DNA from: Pyrinomonadaceae bacterium
GTDB lineage: Bacteria; Acidobacteriota; Blastocatellia; Pyrinomonadales; Pyrinomonadaceae
DNA length: 64,000 bases
Reading direction: 5' to 3'
Assembly: GCA_014380365.1 (NCBI GenBank)
Contig: JACMJZ010000024.1
Location: forward strand, 124,001-188,000
Position 1 is the stretch's first letter. Every line of letters begins with the position of its first letter. Of this stretch, positions 16,145-24,953 are shown piece by piece. The notes beneath the pieces were generated by a model. That model saw nothing but the letters and a program-made list of their open reading frames with translations, did not search any database and was not told the DNA's origin. A program made the position numbers and the translations under genes.

Positions 16145-19063
16145 ATGAGAACTGAACTTCGCAACATATTCATCGTAACGCTTCTCTTGTCCTTCGTTTG
16201 TTTCCTCCCAACAATTTGCTCCGCACAAACAGAGGCCGGCCAGCGTACAGCGCATGAGTACCTCTGGTACGAGGCTGAAAACATGCGCGGCTTCGCGACC
16301 AAGCCTACGGGAGTACCAATCCAGAATCCGTCATGGGTCGGTTTGCCGCGCGCAAAAGCACCGGGCTGGGGAATAAATGGACCCGGCGTCTCCGCGGAAT
16401 GGTCGCAGGGAGGCGAGAGCGAATGGAACTCAGCCGTGGCGAGCGCGGATGAACCACGCGCGACGCTCTATCAGGATGTTGAGATCCCGCGCGACGGAAA
16501 CTACAAGGTTTGGATTCGCTATGCCGACTGGGCCAACCGCTCCGAGAACTTTGTCGTACGAATCATGCAGGACTCGGACGCGGTGACACGGAGAAGCGGT
16601 GAGACGGCGAGTCTGGTCTCCGAATCTCCGAGTCGCCGCGTCTCCCTGTCTCGCGAGGTGTTCCGCCATGAGTTTGGCGCCAACGCTCGAATCGATCCAC
16701 ACGATGAAGTCAGCATGTATTGGGGGTGGGCCTTCACCTGGGATGGTTCCCCAGCGACCCTGACTAAAGGTCCGGCGCGAATCTCCATTGAGATTGAAAA
16801 GACCTCGGAAGCTCTACGACAAGTCGATTGCTTCCTGGTGACCAACGATCTGGCCTACGTTCCAGACGGACGCCGCAAGCCTGACTTTGCCGCTTCCCGG
16901 TACCTACGCGAGTGGTCGACGAGACGTGCGCCGCTAACTTCGCTCATTAATCCACCTTCAACGAATGCGGTGCCCACTGCCTGGAAACAACCGAAGATCG
17001 CCGGTCGAGACTTTCTAATGCCCTGGAATATTTCGACGGAGTTTTGGAAGGGCTACGACCAGCCGGCTGCAGAGCGTTCGTTGTATCCATTCAACGCCGA
17101 GCCGATTGAAGAGTTTATAAAGAAATACAAAGGGGCGCGCGACGTCCCACTCTTCAGCTCGAAGCTGGTAGCGCCGGTCATCTATATACCCAACCTGCCG
17201 GAGTATTTGAAGGACGGCAGTCCGTTTCGACGTTACTTAAGCGAAACGAAGGCGCCGTTTGCGATCCTGATCAACTATGGCTCGGCAGAAATGCCCGAGG
17301 CAGAAGGGCAGGCTGCCTGGAAACTCCTGAATGGAGAACTGAAGGATCAGTTTCTCGGTTGGATCTCGGGGGAGAGTGTCGGCTACGTTTGGGAATTAGC
17401 GCCCACCGAGCTCAAGGTCTCTCCTTCAATGTCGCGTCGAGAGTTGCTCGAGGCGCATCGCGTTTTTTACGACCAGGCCATCGCCCGGAAGTGGGCGGGG
17501 ATTTTCCACACTGAGACAGGCGCAATGTGGGACAAGTTGATTCCCGCGCAATCGACCTCCAGCACTTCGTTTGCCCACGCACTCACCGACTGGGGCGTGC
17601 AAACTCTCGGCGTTGAAACGGCGGCCGTGCAGCCGATGCTGGCGATGCGCGTAGCTTTCACCCGAGGCGCCGCGCGGCAGAATGGCGTTAACTTCCTTTA
17701 CTATCACGCGCCAAACTTCGGCGACTCCGCCACCACTTTTACCAAAGCGCAAAACTTTGCCGGTCCCGACAATTTTTTTCATTCGCGCTATGGGGCCACG
17801 ATGGGCCCATCGCTCTCCTGGTATCGCAAGAGTTACTACTTCTATTACATGTCGGGAGCCGCGGCGATTTACCTTGAGCAGGGTGGCGATCAGTTTTTCA
17901 AGCCAGGCCCCGGCGAGCATGAGTTTCAATTGAATCCGCTGGGCAGGATTACCGAAGAGTTTATGCGTTTCGCCGAGAAGCACCCCGACCGCGGCGTGCC
18001 GTATACGCCCGTGGCGTTCCTGCTTGATCCCGCGCACGGTTGGGACATGACTGACTATCCGCAGTGGCCTTTTGAGGTCTCGCAGATCAGCCGCGGGGAT
18101 CGCGCTCTGCGCGAGTTATTTGGCGCAGCATATTATCCGGGATTGGTTAACGAAGGAGAGCCGGCCACCGCAGATCGCCAGGTGTTCGTTAATGGAATCT
18201 TTGGCGACATCTTCGACGTGCTGGTCGCCTCGGACGGTTCTAAACCAAAGTCCAATGTCCAAAGTCCAATGTCCAAAGTGCAAAGTCGTGCCAACGCTGG
18301 GAACGCAGGCGCGAACAAAAGTACTTCGGTTCGCACGCCAGTCGATCTGAATCCTTATCGCGCGATCGTTGTGGGCGGCCACATCGACTGGTCCCCGCAG
18401 TGGGTTCAACGGCTAACCACATACGTAACGTCGGGCGGCACGGTCGTGCTCAATGCCGCACAGATCAAAGGCCTTCCTGCCGACTTACTCGGCCTGCGGC
18501 CCTCAAGCGCAACGGGAGAAGCACATAACGCTCGCTGCCTGTCACCGGGCGAAGCGGCGGAAGACTTAAAGGGCCAAATATTTCGCTATGAAAAAGTAGA
18601 ACTGAAGGGCGCGCAACCGCTAATTACTACCAACAGCGGCGAGCCCCTCGTCACGATTAACAGAGTCGGCAAGGGCAGCATAATTTTCTCTACCGTTCCG
18701 GATTGGCTCGGCGAGGACGAGCGTCTGACACCGTTTGCGGCCCACATGCTCGCGCACGTTTTCTCCGAGGCTACTCCAATCAAAGTGAGCGGCAACGTTG
18801 AGTATCTTATCAACCAAACTGACAGTGGCTGGATCGTCACCCTCTTTAACAACGAAGGCGTCCTCAAACCGCAACAGGGTCTGGCCCAGGTTGACCGCAC
18901 TAAGGTCGTCACTGCAAATATTGGTTGGGGGCGAGCCGGTATCTCGCGGGCTCAGGAATGGATTTCAGAGAGTGGTCTGCAAATAAAGAAACAAGCAGGC
19001 ACGCCTGACAGCGTTTCGGTAAACATCGCTCCCGGCGCTATTGCAATCGTCGAACTACGGTAG
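16145..19063 (+). CDS. Large secreted protein with carbohydrate-binding-like N-domain and probable glycosidase-type barrel
   Basis: 972 aa from the ATG at 16145, which puts a signal peptide (~1-28, FLPTICSAQ) at the N-terminus; a GTG-initiated 13-residue extension is possible. Residues ~37-250 look like a carbohydrate-binding beta-sandwich (YEAENMRGF, DGNYKVWIRYADW). The middle (~300-640) has the Trp/Tyr-rich helix-strand pattern of a TIM barrel; GISGES- and HTE-type acidic residues could be catalytic but cannot be assigned. The C-terminal part (~680-840) resembles the glutamine-amidotransferase-like fold seen in beta-galactosidases (YRAIVVGGHIDW). Two repeat-derived segments interrupt it (residues ~146-170 and ~700-722). 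Confidence 0.65.
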   Translation: MRTELRNIFIVTLLLSFVCFLPTICSAQTEAGQRTAHEYLWYEAENMRGFATKPTGVPIQNPSWVGLPRAKAPGWGINGPGVSAEWSQGGESEWNSAVASADEPRATLYQDVEIPRDGNYKVWIRYADWANRSENFVVRIMQDSDAVTRRSGETASLVSESPSRRVSLSREVFRHEFGANARIDPHDEVSMYWGWAFTWDGSPATLTKGPARISIEIEKTSEALRQVDCFLVTNDLAYVPDGRRKPDFAASRYLREWSTRRAPLTSLINPPSTNAVPTAWKQPKIAGRDFLMPWNISTEFWKGYDQPAAERSLYPFNAEPIEEFIKKYKGARDVPLFSSKLVAPVIYIPNLPEYLKDGSPFRRYLSETKAPFAILINYGSAEMPEAEGQAAWKLLNGELKDQFLGWISGESVGYVWELAPTELKVSPSMSRRELLEAHRVFYDQAIARKWAGIFHTETGAMWDKLIPAQSTSSTSFAHALTDWGVQTLGVETAAVQPMLAMRVAFTRGAARQNGVNFLYYHAPNFGDSATTFTKAQNFAGPDNFFHSRYGATMGPSLSWYRKSYYFYYMSGAAAIYLEQGGDQFFKPGPGEHEFQLNPLGRITEEFMRFAEKHPDRGVPYTPVAFLLDPAHGWDMTDYPQWPFEVSQISRGDRALRELFGAAYYPGLVNEGEPATADRQVFVNGIFGDIFDVLVASDGSKPKSNVQSPMSKVQSRANAGNAGANKSTSVRTPVDLNPYRAIVVGGHIDWSPQWVQRLTTYVTSGGTVVLNAAQIKGLPADLLGLRPSSATGEAHNARCLSPGEAAEDLKGQIFRYEKVELKGAQPLITTNSGEPLVTINRVGKGSIIFSTVPDWLGEDERLTPFAAHMLAHVFSEATPIKVSGNVEYLINQTDSGWIVTLFNNEGVLKPQQGLAQVDRTKVVTANIGWGRAGISRAQEWISESGLQIKKQAGTPDSVSVNIAPGAIAIVELR
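16580..16654. repeat. Inverted repeat of the GACACGGAG family inside coding sequence
   Basis: The arms GCGGTGACACGGAGAAGCGG (from 16580) and CGCCGCGTCTCCCTGTCTCGC (to 16654) pair imperfectly around a ~13-nt loop. They stay in frame and encode the Arg/Ser-rich stretch DAVTRRSGETASL...SRRVSL. The same family lies inside the permease at 38497-38572. Confidence 0.75.
18244..18310. repeat. AAAGTCCAATGTCC direct-repeat tract inside coding sequence
   Basis: CCAAAGTCCAATGT units repeat from 18244 to about 18287, followed by a GCTGGGAACGCAGGCGCG hairpin-like unit to 18310. The tract is in frame and encodes PKSNVQSPMSKVQ, a low-complexity loop between two structured parts. Confidence 0.8.
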
Positions 19064-19074
19064 AGATCATTCTT

Positions 19075-19151
19075 GTAACGCAAACTGTTAGTTTGCGTCT
19101 GCTCCACCTCGCTCTGCGCCAACCAGCACGCAAGCTAACAGTTTGCGCTAC
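19075..19151. repeat. Palindromic repeat (GCAAACTGTTAGTTTGC family)
   Basis: Left arm 19075-19098 and right arm 19128-19151 are inverted repeats (GTAACGCAAACTGTTAG.../...CTAACAGTTTGCGCTAC). It lies between convergent genes, so a terminator role is possible. Confidence 0.8.
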
Positions 19152-19166
19152 ATCACTCTCTTTACT

Positions 19167-22100
19167 TCAACTGCGACCTTCCAGACGCCGCCGCGCCGCG
19201 GCGTTGGCAACTTCTTCCTGACCGTTGAGCGTCAGTAATCTGACTGCTGCAATGCGCACATAGACGTTTTCGTGAACCTCAATTGCGCGTACCAGGGGCG
19301 CCACTTCCCCGGTCTTCGCCATCGTAAGCAAAAGACACAACGCGCTGTAAGTTTCCTCGCGACTCTCGCCGCCAAGCATATCAATCAGCTCGGCCGCCAG
19401 GCCTGACGTAGAAATTGCACTCCCGATATTCCCACGTCGCTCCGGCGAGGCTTCTTCCAGTGCGCGAGTGAACGACTCGACCATTCGTGGCGGATCCAGC
19501 TCGCGGAGTTCCCTGGCGGCGGCTTTGCGAACATCGGGTGAAGGATCGTCGAAGCGCGCGGTAATGCGGCTGAATTCATCCTGCTCACTGACGGGCGCAG
19601 GGGCGAGGGCCGAAGCCGCAGCGAAACCGGTCTCCGGCGCATCCCGCTTCAGCTCATCGGCGCTATTGGTTGCGTGATAGCTGGAGACACTCTCCGGCGC
19701 GCGCGCTGTTGAAGCGGCGGCCGCAAGCGGCGACGCAAAAGATGGAGGGGCCGGAAGAATGGTTTGGGCTTGAGGCTGAAGTTGGGGTTGAATTGGCCGC
19801 TTGGAAGGTCGCAGATTCTCCGCTGGATCGTCGTGCCATTCACCTGCATCTTCCGCCGCCACAGGTTGCTGTCGATCAATCAGCCGGTCGAATTGTTCTG
19901 CAGCGCGAAGTCGCGCCTCTTCCTCCGAATGCAAACGGGCCTTCTCCTGCTGCAACCGCAACTCAGCTTCGGCCCGGCTACGAGCCGCCTCTTCGATGCG
20001 ATGTCTCTGCGCTTCTTCAAACCTACGCAGTTGTTCAGTCTCTTCCTTAATGCGCTTTTCCTGTTCCGCTGCTGACTGCATTGCGACAGCGACATTGCGC
20101 CTGACTTCCTCCAGCTTCGCCAGGGTTTGTTGTTCTGCTATCTCACCCTTACGAGCCTCCGCTTCGACTCGCTGCGTCTTTTCCGCCACCAGCCGGTAGC
20201 TTTCTTCGGCTGTGCGACGACGGGTTTCCGCATCCTCGATCCGTTTGCGCGCCTGCGTATCGGCAATGCGGAGACTCTCAATCTGACTACTGATCTGCCG
20301 CTCTTTCTCAGCGCGTTGCTGCGCCTCTGTCTCGATCCGCTGCCGAAACTCAGCCAGTTGCGAGAGTCTCTGTTCCTGTTCTGCCGCGCGATACCGCTCC
20401 CCCGCCTCAAGACGTTGCTTCTCTTCCTCGGCTTTAAGCCGCACCTCATCGAGCAAGCGACGCTCTGTTTCAGCCTTCTGAATCAGTTCTGCTTCAACGC
20501 GTGAGCGCTCCGCCTCGGCCTGTTGACGCGCCTCATCCGCGGCCTTCATGCGTGCCTGCGCTTCGACGAGTTGCTCCGCTTCCGCGACCGCCTTTTCGCG
20601 TGCGGCCTCCACCTCGGCGCGACGAGCCGCTACCTCCTCGGCTATGCGACGCATCGCCCCCACTTGTTGAACCAACTCTTCCTGCTCAGCGCGGGACTTC
20701 TCCTCTGCTTCGCGCAGGCGTTCTGCTTCGACCAGTCGCGCCGCTTCAGCGACAGCCAGTTGCTCCCTCTCCTCGGCCAGTCGCAATGTTTCCTGGTTTG
20801 CTTCATGACGGGCGGTTTCTACTTCGGCTCGGCGCAAAGCAGTTTCCGCCAGAGCGCTGCCCAGCGACTCTTCCTCGCGACGAAGCCTCTCCATCTCCGC
20901 CTTGTGCGCAGCTTCGGCCAGCTGGCGCGTGCGCTCGGTTTCAGCGAGGCGTACGCGTTCGGCCGCCACCCGACGCTCGGTGTGCAATTCCGCTCTGGTC
21001 CGCGCAATCTCTTCCGCTGCCAGCCGGAGTTTGCTAACTTCGAGACGCAACCTCGCGTCTTCCTGTGCGAAACGCTGCGCCTCTTCCTCAGCCTTTATCC
21101 TGGCCACGTGTGCGGCGGCCAACTTCTCTTCTTCTTCACGCCTGCGTTGAGCGGCTTCATCCTCAGCGCGCCGCCGCAATTCCTCCTCCTCACGCCGCCG
21201 CGTTGCAGCTTCGGCGCTGATTCTGGCCTCGCTCTCCAGCCGCTGTTCAGCTTCTCTCTGCAACCTCATTCGCGAATTTGCCGCGTCGTCCAGGCGATGC
21301 TGAAGATCCTCCAGCTCCTTCCTGGCTGCAGCTTCGTCCAGAAGTAACTTCGCTTCGTCATTCGGGACACTCTCATCACTGGCCGCGACACTACTCACTA
21401 TGGCTTCTGTGAGGCCGATCTCAGGCTGCTCTTCTGCCGCAGACGCGATCTCGACTACCGCAGGCGCAATCTCGACGAGTTCCGGTTTGGCTAACGGCGC
21501 GGTTGAGCCGACGTTCTCAGGTGGGACCATCGACGCGTCAGTTGCGGTGGAGGCGCCGAGCTCAGCGAGTGCTGCGGTCGCAGCGTCGCGCACTTCCTGC
21601 GCGTCATCAAAGAGCGCGGCGATCAGGTGTACATTGCCGAGTCGGTTGCCCACACTTCCAATGATACGAGCGGAAGCGACACGCTCGCTCGGTGAAGTTG
21701 CACTCCGCAGACTTTCTATCGCCTCATCGAAATAACCCTGATCCACGAACAGTTGGCGCGCACGGTCCCGCTCAGCTTGATCAGCTTTCGCGGCTTGTTC
21801 ACTGCCCGTGTTCATCTGGTAGTCGTTGGTGGCCTTGTTGGTAGGGTGTTCCTCGTTGCCGTTGCCGGAGGGCCCGGCATTTGATGGACTTGTAGCAGCT
21901 ATTGATTTGGAACCAATCACGGACAGTAGTTCCTCCGCCACCGCGCGGCGGGTGTCCTTCTCTGCGGGGTCAATCTTGCTTACTTCCGGAGTGCGTCCCG
22001 CAAGAAAGTCCCTGACCTCGCGCGCAGCCACATCCGGTCGCGCTTCAACCGCGCGCCGTTCTGCCGAATTCGAGCCGGACATCGAGCCGCCGTTGTCTTG

Positions 22101-22268
22101 ACCTGCCGGCGATCCCTCGGCCTCAAGCTCACCGCGCGGAGACGACTCAGGTTCTGAATGAGTTTGAGGCAATTGAGAGTCAGACCTCTTCTGTCTAAGG
22201 CGGAACAATCCGTTAGCCACCCTTTCGATTTCAGACTTCGTTTGGCGCAAAGCATAGCCTATCTGCAC
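19167..22268 (-). CDS. Giant coiled-coil protein with HEAT-like repeats
   Basis: 1033 aa. Residues ~1-150 are low-complexity and polar. Residues ~165-245 have a HEAT-like helical pair (AERDRARQLFVDQGYFDEAIESL, DAQEVRDAATAALAEL). From ~305 to ~790 the sequence is almost pure Ala/Glu/Arg/Gln/Leu heptads (RREEEELRRRAEDEAAQRR and many similar), a single predicted coiled coil of roughly 480 residues. A Pro/Ala linker follows, then C-terminal HEAT repeats (~895-1033: DPSPDVRKAAARELREL, HENVYVRIAAVRLL). No signal peptide. Likely a cytoplasmic scaffold or filament-forming protein; there is no ATPase motif, so it is not SMC. It converges with the 972-aa secreted-protein gene. Confidence 0.75.
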   Translation of the reverse strand: MQIGYALRQTKSEIERVANGLFRLRQKRSDSQLPQTHSEPESSPRGELEAEGSPAGQDNGGSMSGSNSAERRAVEARPDVAAREVRDFLAGRTPEVSKIDPAEKDTRRAVAEELLSVIGSKSIAATSPSNAGPSGNGNEEHPTNKATNDYQMNTGSEQAAKADQAERDRARQLFVDQGYFDEAIESLRSATSPSERVASARIIGSVGNRLGNVHLIAALFDDAQEVRDAATAALAELGASTATDASMVPPENVGSTAPLAKPELVEIAPAVVEIASAAEEQPEIGLTEAIVSSVAASDESVPNDEAKLLLDEAAARKELEDLQHRLDDAANSRMRLQREAEQRLESEARISAEAATRRREEEELRRRAEDEAAQRRREEEEKLAAAHVARIKAEEEAQRFAQEDARLRLEVSKLRLAAEEIARTRAELHTERRVAAERVRLAETERTRQLAEAAHKAEMERLRREEESLGSALAETALRRAEVETARHEANQETLRLAEEREQLAVAEAARLVEAERLREAEEKSRAEQEELVQQVGAMRRIAEEVAARRAEVEAAREKAVAEAEQLVEAQARMKAADEARQQAEAERSRVEAELIQKAETERRLLDEVRLKAEEEKQRLEAGERYRAAEQEQRLSQLAEFRQRIETEAQQRAEKERQISSQIESLRIADTQARKRIEDAETRRRTAEESYRLVAEKTQRVEAEARKGEIAEQQTLAKLEEVRRNVAVAMQSAAEQEKRIKEETEQLRRFEEAQRHRIEEAARSRAEAELRLQQEKARLHSEEEARLRAAEQFDRLIDRQQPVAAEDAGEWHDDPAENLRPSKRPIQPQLQPQAQTILPAPPSFASPLAAAASTARAPESVSSYHATNSADELKRDAPETGFAAASALAPAPVSEQDEFSRITARFDDPSPDVRKAAARELRELDPPRMVESFTRALEEASPERRGNIGSAISTSGLAAELIDMLGGESREETYSALCLLLTMAKTGEVAPLVRAIEVHENVYVRIAAVRLLTLNGQEEVANAAARRRLEGRS

Positions 22269-22325
22269 CTATTTTCTATAGGGCAGATCTGCATACTTGC
22301 GGTTTTCAACCCGAGACGCGCTGAC

Positions 22326-22423
22326 TCTTTGCGTAACTTTGCGTCTTTCCTTCGCGTACTTTGCGGTCCTTCTTATACGTTCACCGCAAAGGTCGCAAAG
22401 AATTCGCAAAGGGCCGCAAGGCA
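22326..22423. repeat. Palindromic repeat, CTTTGCG family (copy 2)
   Basis: Left arm 22326-22367 (CTTTGCGTAACTTTGCG...) and right arm 22383-22423 (ACCGCAAAGGTCGCAAAG...) are inverted, matching the design at 10243-10336. It lies between divergent genes. Confidence 0.8.
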
Positions 22424-22522
22424 AACAACACCAGCACTAATCAGTGCGGACTGTCCATCAGTTGAGTTGATCCGCTACAATCCGATGCTCCCAGTTGCTT
22501 TCGTTCGAGAAGGCTTTCAGAC

Positions 22523-22945
22523 ATGAGCCAGCGCCCGCGAAAGATTTGTTTATTTTCCGTCATCATAACTTTGCTGTGCGCTTTTTCATCCATGGCCAAG
22601 CCTAGGTACGTGCGGCATCTCCCCACTGGCATCTGGGGCGGTCAACATGTCCGGATCGACGTCGCCGGGAATACAGCCAGTATCGAATACGACTGTGCCA
22701 ACGGAACCATAGCTGGTCCGCTAACCATCAACAGCAGAGGCAAATTCACGTGGATTGGCTCCCACAGCCGGGAGCGAGGCGGGCCAGTCCGGCTTGAACA
22801 GCCGAACCAGAGTCCGGCGGTCTACAGCGGTTGGGTCAACGGAGACGCCATGAGCTTAACGGTTAGGCTCGCCGAGACTGGGGAAGAATTGGGCACGTTT
22901 ACCCTCCGCCGTGGTTCGAGAGGAAGAGTTTTTAAATGTCGATGA
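22523..22945 (+). CDS. Small exported protein of unknown function
   Basis: 140 aa with an N-terminal export signal (~8-25, ICLFSVIITLLCAFSSMAK). The rest is beta-rich: GIWGGQHVRIDVAGNTASIEYDCANGTI, then WVNGDAMSLTVRL and TFTLRRGSRGRVFKCR. The two cysteines (about 59 and 139) could form a disulfide. No family is recognised. It is followed after 24 bp by acylphosphatase on the same strand. Confidence 0.7.
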   Translation: MSQRPRKICLFSVIITLLCAFSSMAKPRYVRHLPTGIWGGQHVRIDVAGNTASIEYDCANGTIAGPLTINSRGKFTWIGSHSRERGGPVRLEQPNQSPAVYSGWVNGDAMSLTVRLAETGEELGTFTLRRGSRGRVFKCR

Positions 22946-22969
22946 GATGTTCGATAAAACGTTGAAACG

Positions 22970-23248
22970 ATGTCGAAGGTCGCGCGAAAGTTCTTGATCA
23001 GCGGGAACGTGCAAGGGGTGGGCTACAGATTCTTTGCCCAGCGTGCCGCCGCGCGTCATCAAGTTGTCGGTTATGTGCGCAATCGTTCGGACGGAAGCGT
23101 CGAAGCTCTGGCCGAGGGCCCCGCGAAGGACGTGGAAGAGTTTAGAAACGATCTCGCCGCCGGCCCGCAATGGGCCGCGGTGGACAATGTTGAAGAAATC
23201 AATCTTGATCCTACGGGCCACTACTCGTCGTTTAGAATAGAACGATGA
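22970..23248 (+). CDS. acyP: Acylphosphatase
   Basis: 92 aa, the full usual length. SGNVQGVGYRFF at 11-22 is the phosphate-binding loop with catalytic Arg20, and Asn38 in YVRNRSDGSVE is the second catalytic residue; the C-terminal FRIER strand is present. It hydrolyses acyl phosphates such as carbamoyl or acetyl phosphate in the cytoplasm. It starts 24 bp after the exported-protein gene and is separated from apt by a repeat. Confidence 0.95.
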   Translation: MSKVARKFLISGNVQGVGYRFFAQRAAARHQVVGYVRNRSDGSVEALAEGPAKDVEEFRNDLAAGPQWAAVDNVEEINLDPTGHYSSFRIER

Positions 23249-23251
23249 GAG

Positions 23252-23369
23252 CAGTGGTCGGTGGTCCGTGGCCAGTGGTCGGGGGCCAGTGGTTCGTTAT
23301 AAGAGCTGACAGGCGATCGACCTAATGGCCACTGACCACCGACCACCGACCACTGACCACCGACCACTG
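23252..23369. repeat. GTGGTC/GACCAC palindromic tandem tract
   Basis: Left arm 23252-23293 has CAGTGGTCGGTGGTC-type units; right arm 23327-23369 has the complementary CCACTGACCACCGACC units. It fills nearly the whole gap between acyP and apt, ending 9 nt before the apt ATG. Confidence 0.85.
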
Positions 23370-23378
23370 AACATAACT

Positions 23379-23900
23379 ATGAATGAACTCAAAAACATGA
23401 TTCGCGAAGTGCCCGACTTTCCCAAGCCGGGCATCAACTTTTACGACATCACGACCCTTCTGAAGCATCCCGACGGTTTGCGAAAGACCGTCGATGCCCT
23501 GGCGGCTGAGTATGAAGGCGAAAAGGTTGACACCGTCATCGGCGTCGAAGCGCGGGGTTTCATCTTCGCTCCGGCGCTTGCCTATCACCTGAGCGCGGGC
23601 TTTGTTCCGGTGCGTAAACCAAAGAAGCTGCCGTCGGAATGCGTCTCCATCTCCTACGACCTCGAGTATGGCCAGGACACGCTTGAGATCCATCGCGACG
23701 CAGTGGGCAACGGCCATCGCGTGATTATCGCCGACGATCTACTGGCGACCGGCGGCACCGCGAAAGCGGTCTGCAACCTGGTCGAAGGGCTCGGCGGCAC
23801 AGTCGTCGGCTTGGTATTCGTTGTCGAACTTGAGTTCCTGCCCGGCCGCGCGAAGCTTGAAGGCTACGACGTGCGGTCGTTGATCAAGTACCAGTCTTGA
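23379..23900 (+). CDS. apt: Adenine phosphoribosyltransferase
   Basis: 173 aa, the normal size, starting at the ATG at 23379; a longer frame from 23325 would translate the upstream repeat and is rejected. The PRPP-binding motif [14 protein letters not shown] and the N-terminal [17 protein letters not shown] are diagnostic, as is [15 protein letters not shown]. It salvages adenine to AMP with PRPP, in the cytoplasm. No clear ribosome site is seen because the repeat reaches almost to the start codon. Confidence 0.96.
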   Translation: MNELKNMIREVPDFPKPGINFYDITTLLKHPDGLRKTVDALAAEYEGEKVDTVIGVEARGFIFAPALAYHLSAGFVPVRKPKKLPSECVSISYDLEYGQDTLEIHRDAVGNGHRVIIADDLLATGGTAKAVCNLVEGLGGTVVGLVFVVELEFLPGRAKLEGYDVRSLIKYQS

Positions 23901-23975
23901 GGACTTGATCTTCTTGTCTGCTGCATTTAAGCTGTGGTCAAATTAAATGCAAATTTATCTACGATCGGTGTAGCC

Positions 23976-24269
23976 ATGAAACTTGCGCGAGACATAATGA
24001 GCCTGTCAACGTTCAAACGCGATAGCAACAAGGTCATGCGTCAGATGAAGAAGACCAAAGAGCCGGTAGTCTTGACTATCAATGGCAAAGCAGCCGTTGT
24101 TGTGCAAGATGCCGAGGGCTACCAAAGTCTGCTCGATCTCAAAGAGCGGGTTGAAACAATTGAGGTTCTTCGCCAGCGCCTGGCTTCGCACGGCCGCAGG
24201 AAAGGCCGAACAGCGGATGAGTTTTTCGCCGAGTTCCATCCGGAGAACCGGATCCCCACTGAAGACTGA
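23976..24269 (+). CDS. Phd/YefM-family antitoxin
   Basis: 97 aa from the ATG at 23976; a GTG at 23934 would add 14 residues. MSLSTFKRDSNKVMRQMKKTKEPVVLTINGKAAVVVQDAEGYQSLL is the Phd/YefM DNA-binding fold, and the C-terminal ~40 residues would wrap the toxin. Its TGA overlaps the toxin ATG by one base (TGATG), the usual coupled arrangement. Expected to repress its own promoter with the toxin as co-repressor. Confidence 0.9.
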   Translation: MKLARDIMSLSTFKRDSNKVMRQMKKTKEPVVLTINGKAAVVVQDAEGYQSLLDLKERVETIEVLRQRLASHGRRKGRTADEFFAEFHPENRIPTED

Positions 24270-24565
24270 TGAAAAAGTACTCGGTTACCTTCCACCCAGA
24301 TGCGGAAACCGACATCAGTTCGTGCTATCAATGGGGTCGCCGAGCTTGGGGCGCCGCTCAAGCCAATGCTTGGATACGAGAGCTGCACCAGGCGATTAAG
24401 TTACGCTTGACTTCACTGCCGTTGAGTTGTCCGCTTGCACCCGAAAGCGAGGACCTAGCCGTCGCTGTGCGGCAACTAATTGTGCAGCGCTATCGCATAC
24501 TTTTCATTGTCGAGAAAACCTCAGTCACCATTCTCCACGTTAGAGGCCCCTACACAGCGGAATGA
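24269..24565 (+). CDS. RelE/ParE-family toxin
   Basis: 98 aa. FHPDAETDISSCYQWGRRAWGAAQANAWIREL matches the two N-terminal helices of ParE/RelE proteins, and VRQLIVQRYRILFIVEKTSVTILHVRGPY the C-terminal sheet with the conserved Arg-Tyr-Arg. Coupled to the Phd-type antitoxin by a one-base overlap. Whether it cleaves mRNA or inhibits gyrase cannot be told; the sheet motif looks more ParE-like. Confidence 0.88.
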   Translation: MKKYSVTFHPDAETDISSCYQWGRRAWGAAQANAWIRELHQAIKLRLTSLPLSCPLAPESEDLAVAVRQLIVQRYRILFIVEKTSVTILHVRGPYTAE

Positions 24566-24597
24566 TATCTTGGCGCGGCACAAGCTGGAACGCATCA

Positions 24598-24915
24598 TCA
24601 TTTCTGCACGAGCCCTGAAATAAGAATAATCAAAGCAAGTAGCGCCAGCGCCTTGAACCAAGCCATCGAGATAAACAAGACAACGGCACCGACAACCACC
24701 GCAACAAAACAGATCAGAATCAACAAACTTAGCCCAGTGGGTGAACTGAACAGAGCACCTCTTTTGCCTGCTCTTGCCCTGCGCCAAAACAGATTTCCCA
24801 GAAAAACCAGAAGGCTGCTGATGACGATCCAGGCAAGATCCTTTTTATTAGTTATCCGATAGAACGAAGAAAGCCCTTTGCTACCGTTTTCGTTCACGGT
24901 TGACCATTTGCCCAC
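24598..24915 (-). CDS. Small membrane protein of unknown function
   Basis: 105 aa with about three hydrophobic segments (~27-45, 59-82, 85-103) after a polar N-terminus. No family is recognised. It begins 38 nt downstream of the CCA end of tRNA-Arg(CCU) on the same strand, so it may be read from the tRNA transcript. It converges with the toxin gene. Confidence 0.55.
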   Translation of the reverse strand: MGKWSTVNENGSKGLSSFYRITNKKDLAWIVISSLLVFLGNLFWRRARAGKRGALFSSPTGLSLLILICFVAVVVGAVVLFISMAWFKALALLALIILISGLVQK

Positions 24916-24953
24916 AGGCCTCGGACACCCGATACTACAAGTTATGGCAAATG

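Noticed and set aside
19764-21347. Long + strand frames opposite the coiled-coil gene
   Set aside because: Shadows of the repetitive Ala/Glu/Arg codons of the minus-strand gene; they encode Arg/Leu/Ser/Phe-rich nonsense.
23325-23378. Upstream extension of apt (18 codons)
   Set aside because: It translates the GACCAC repeat ([14 protein letters not shown]); the normal APRT N-terminus begins at 23379.
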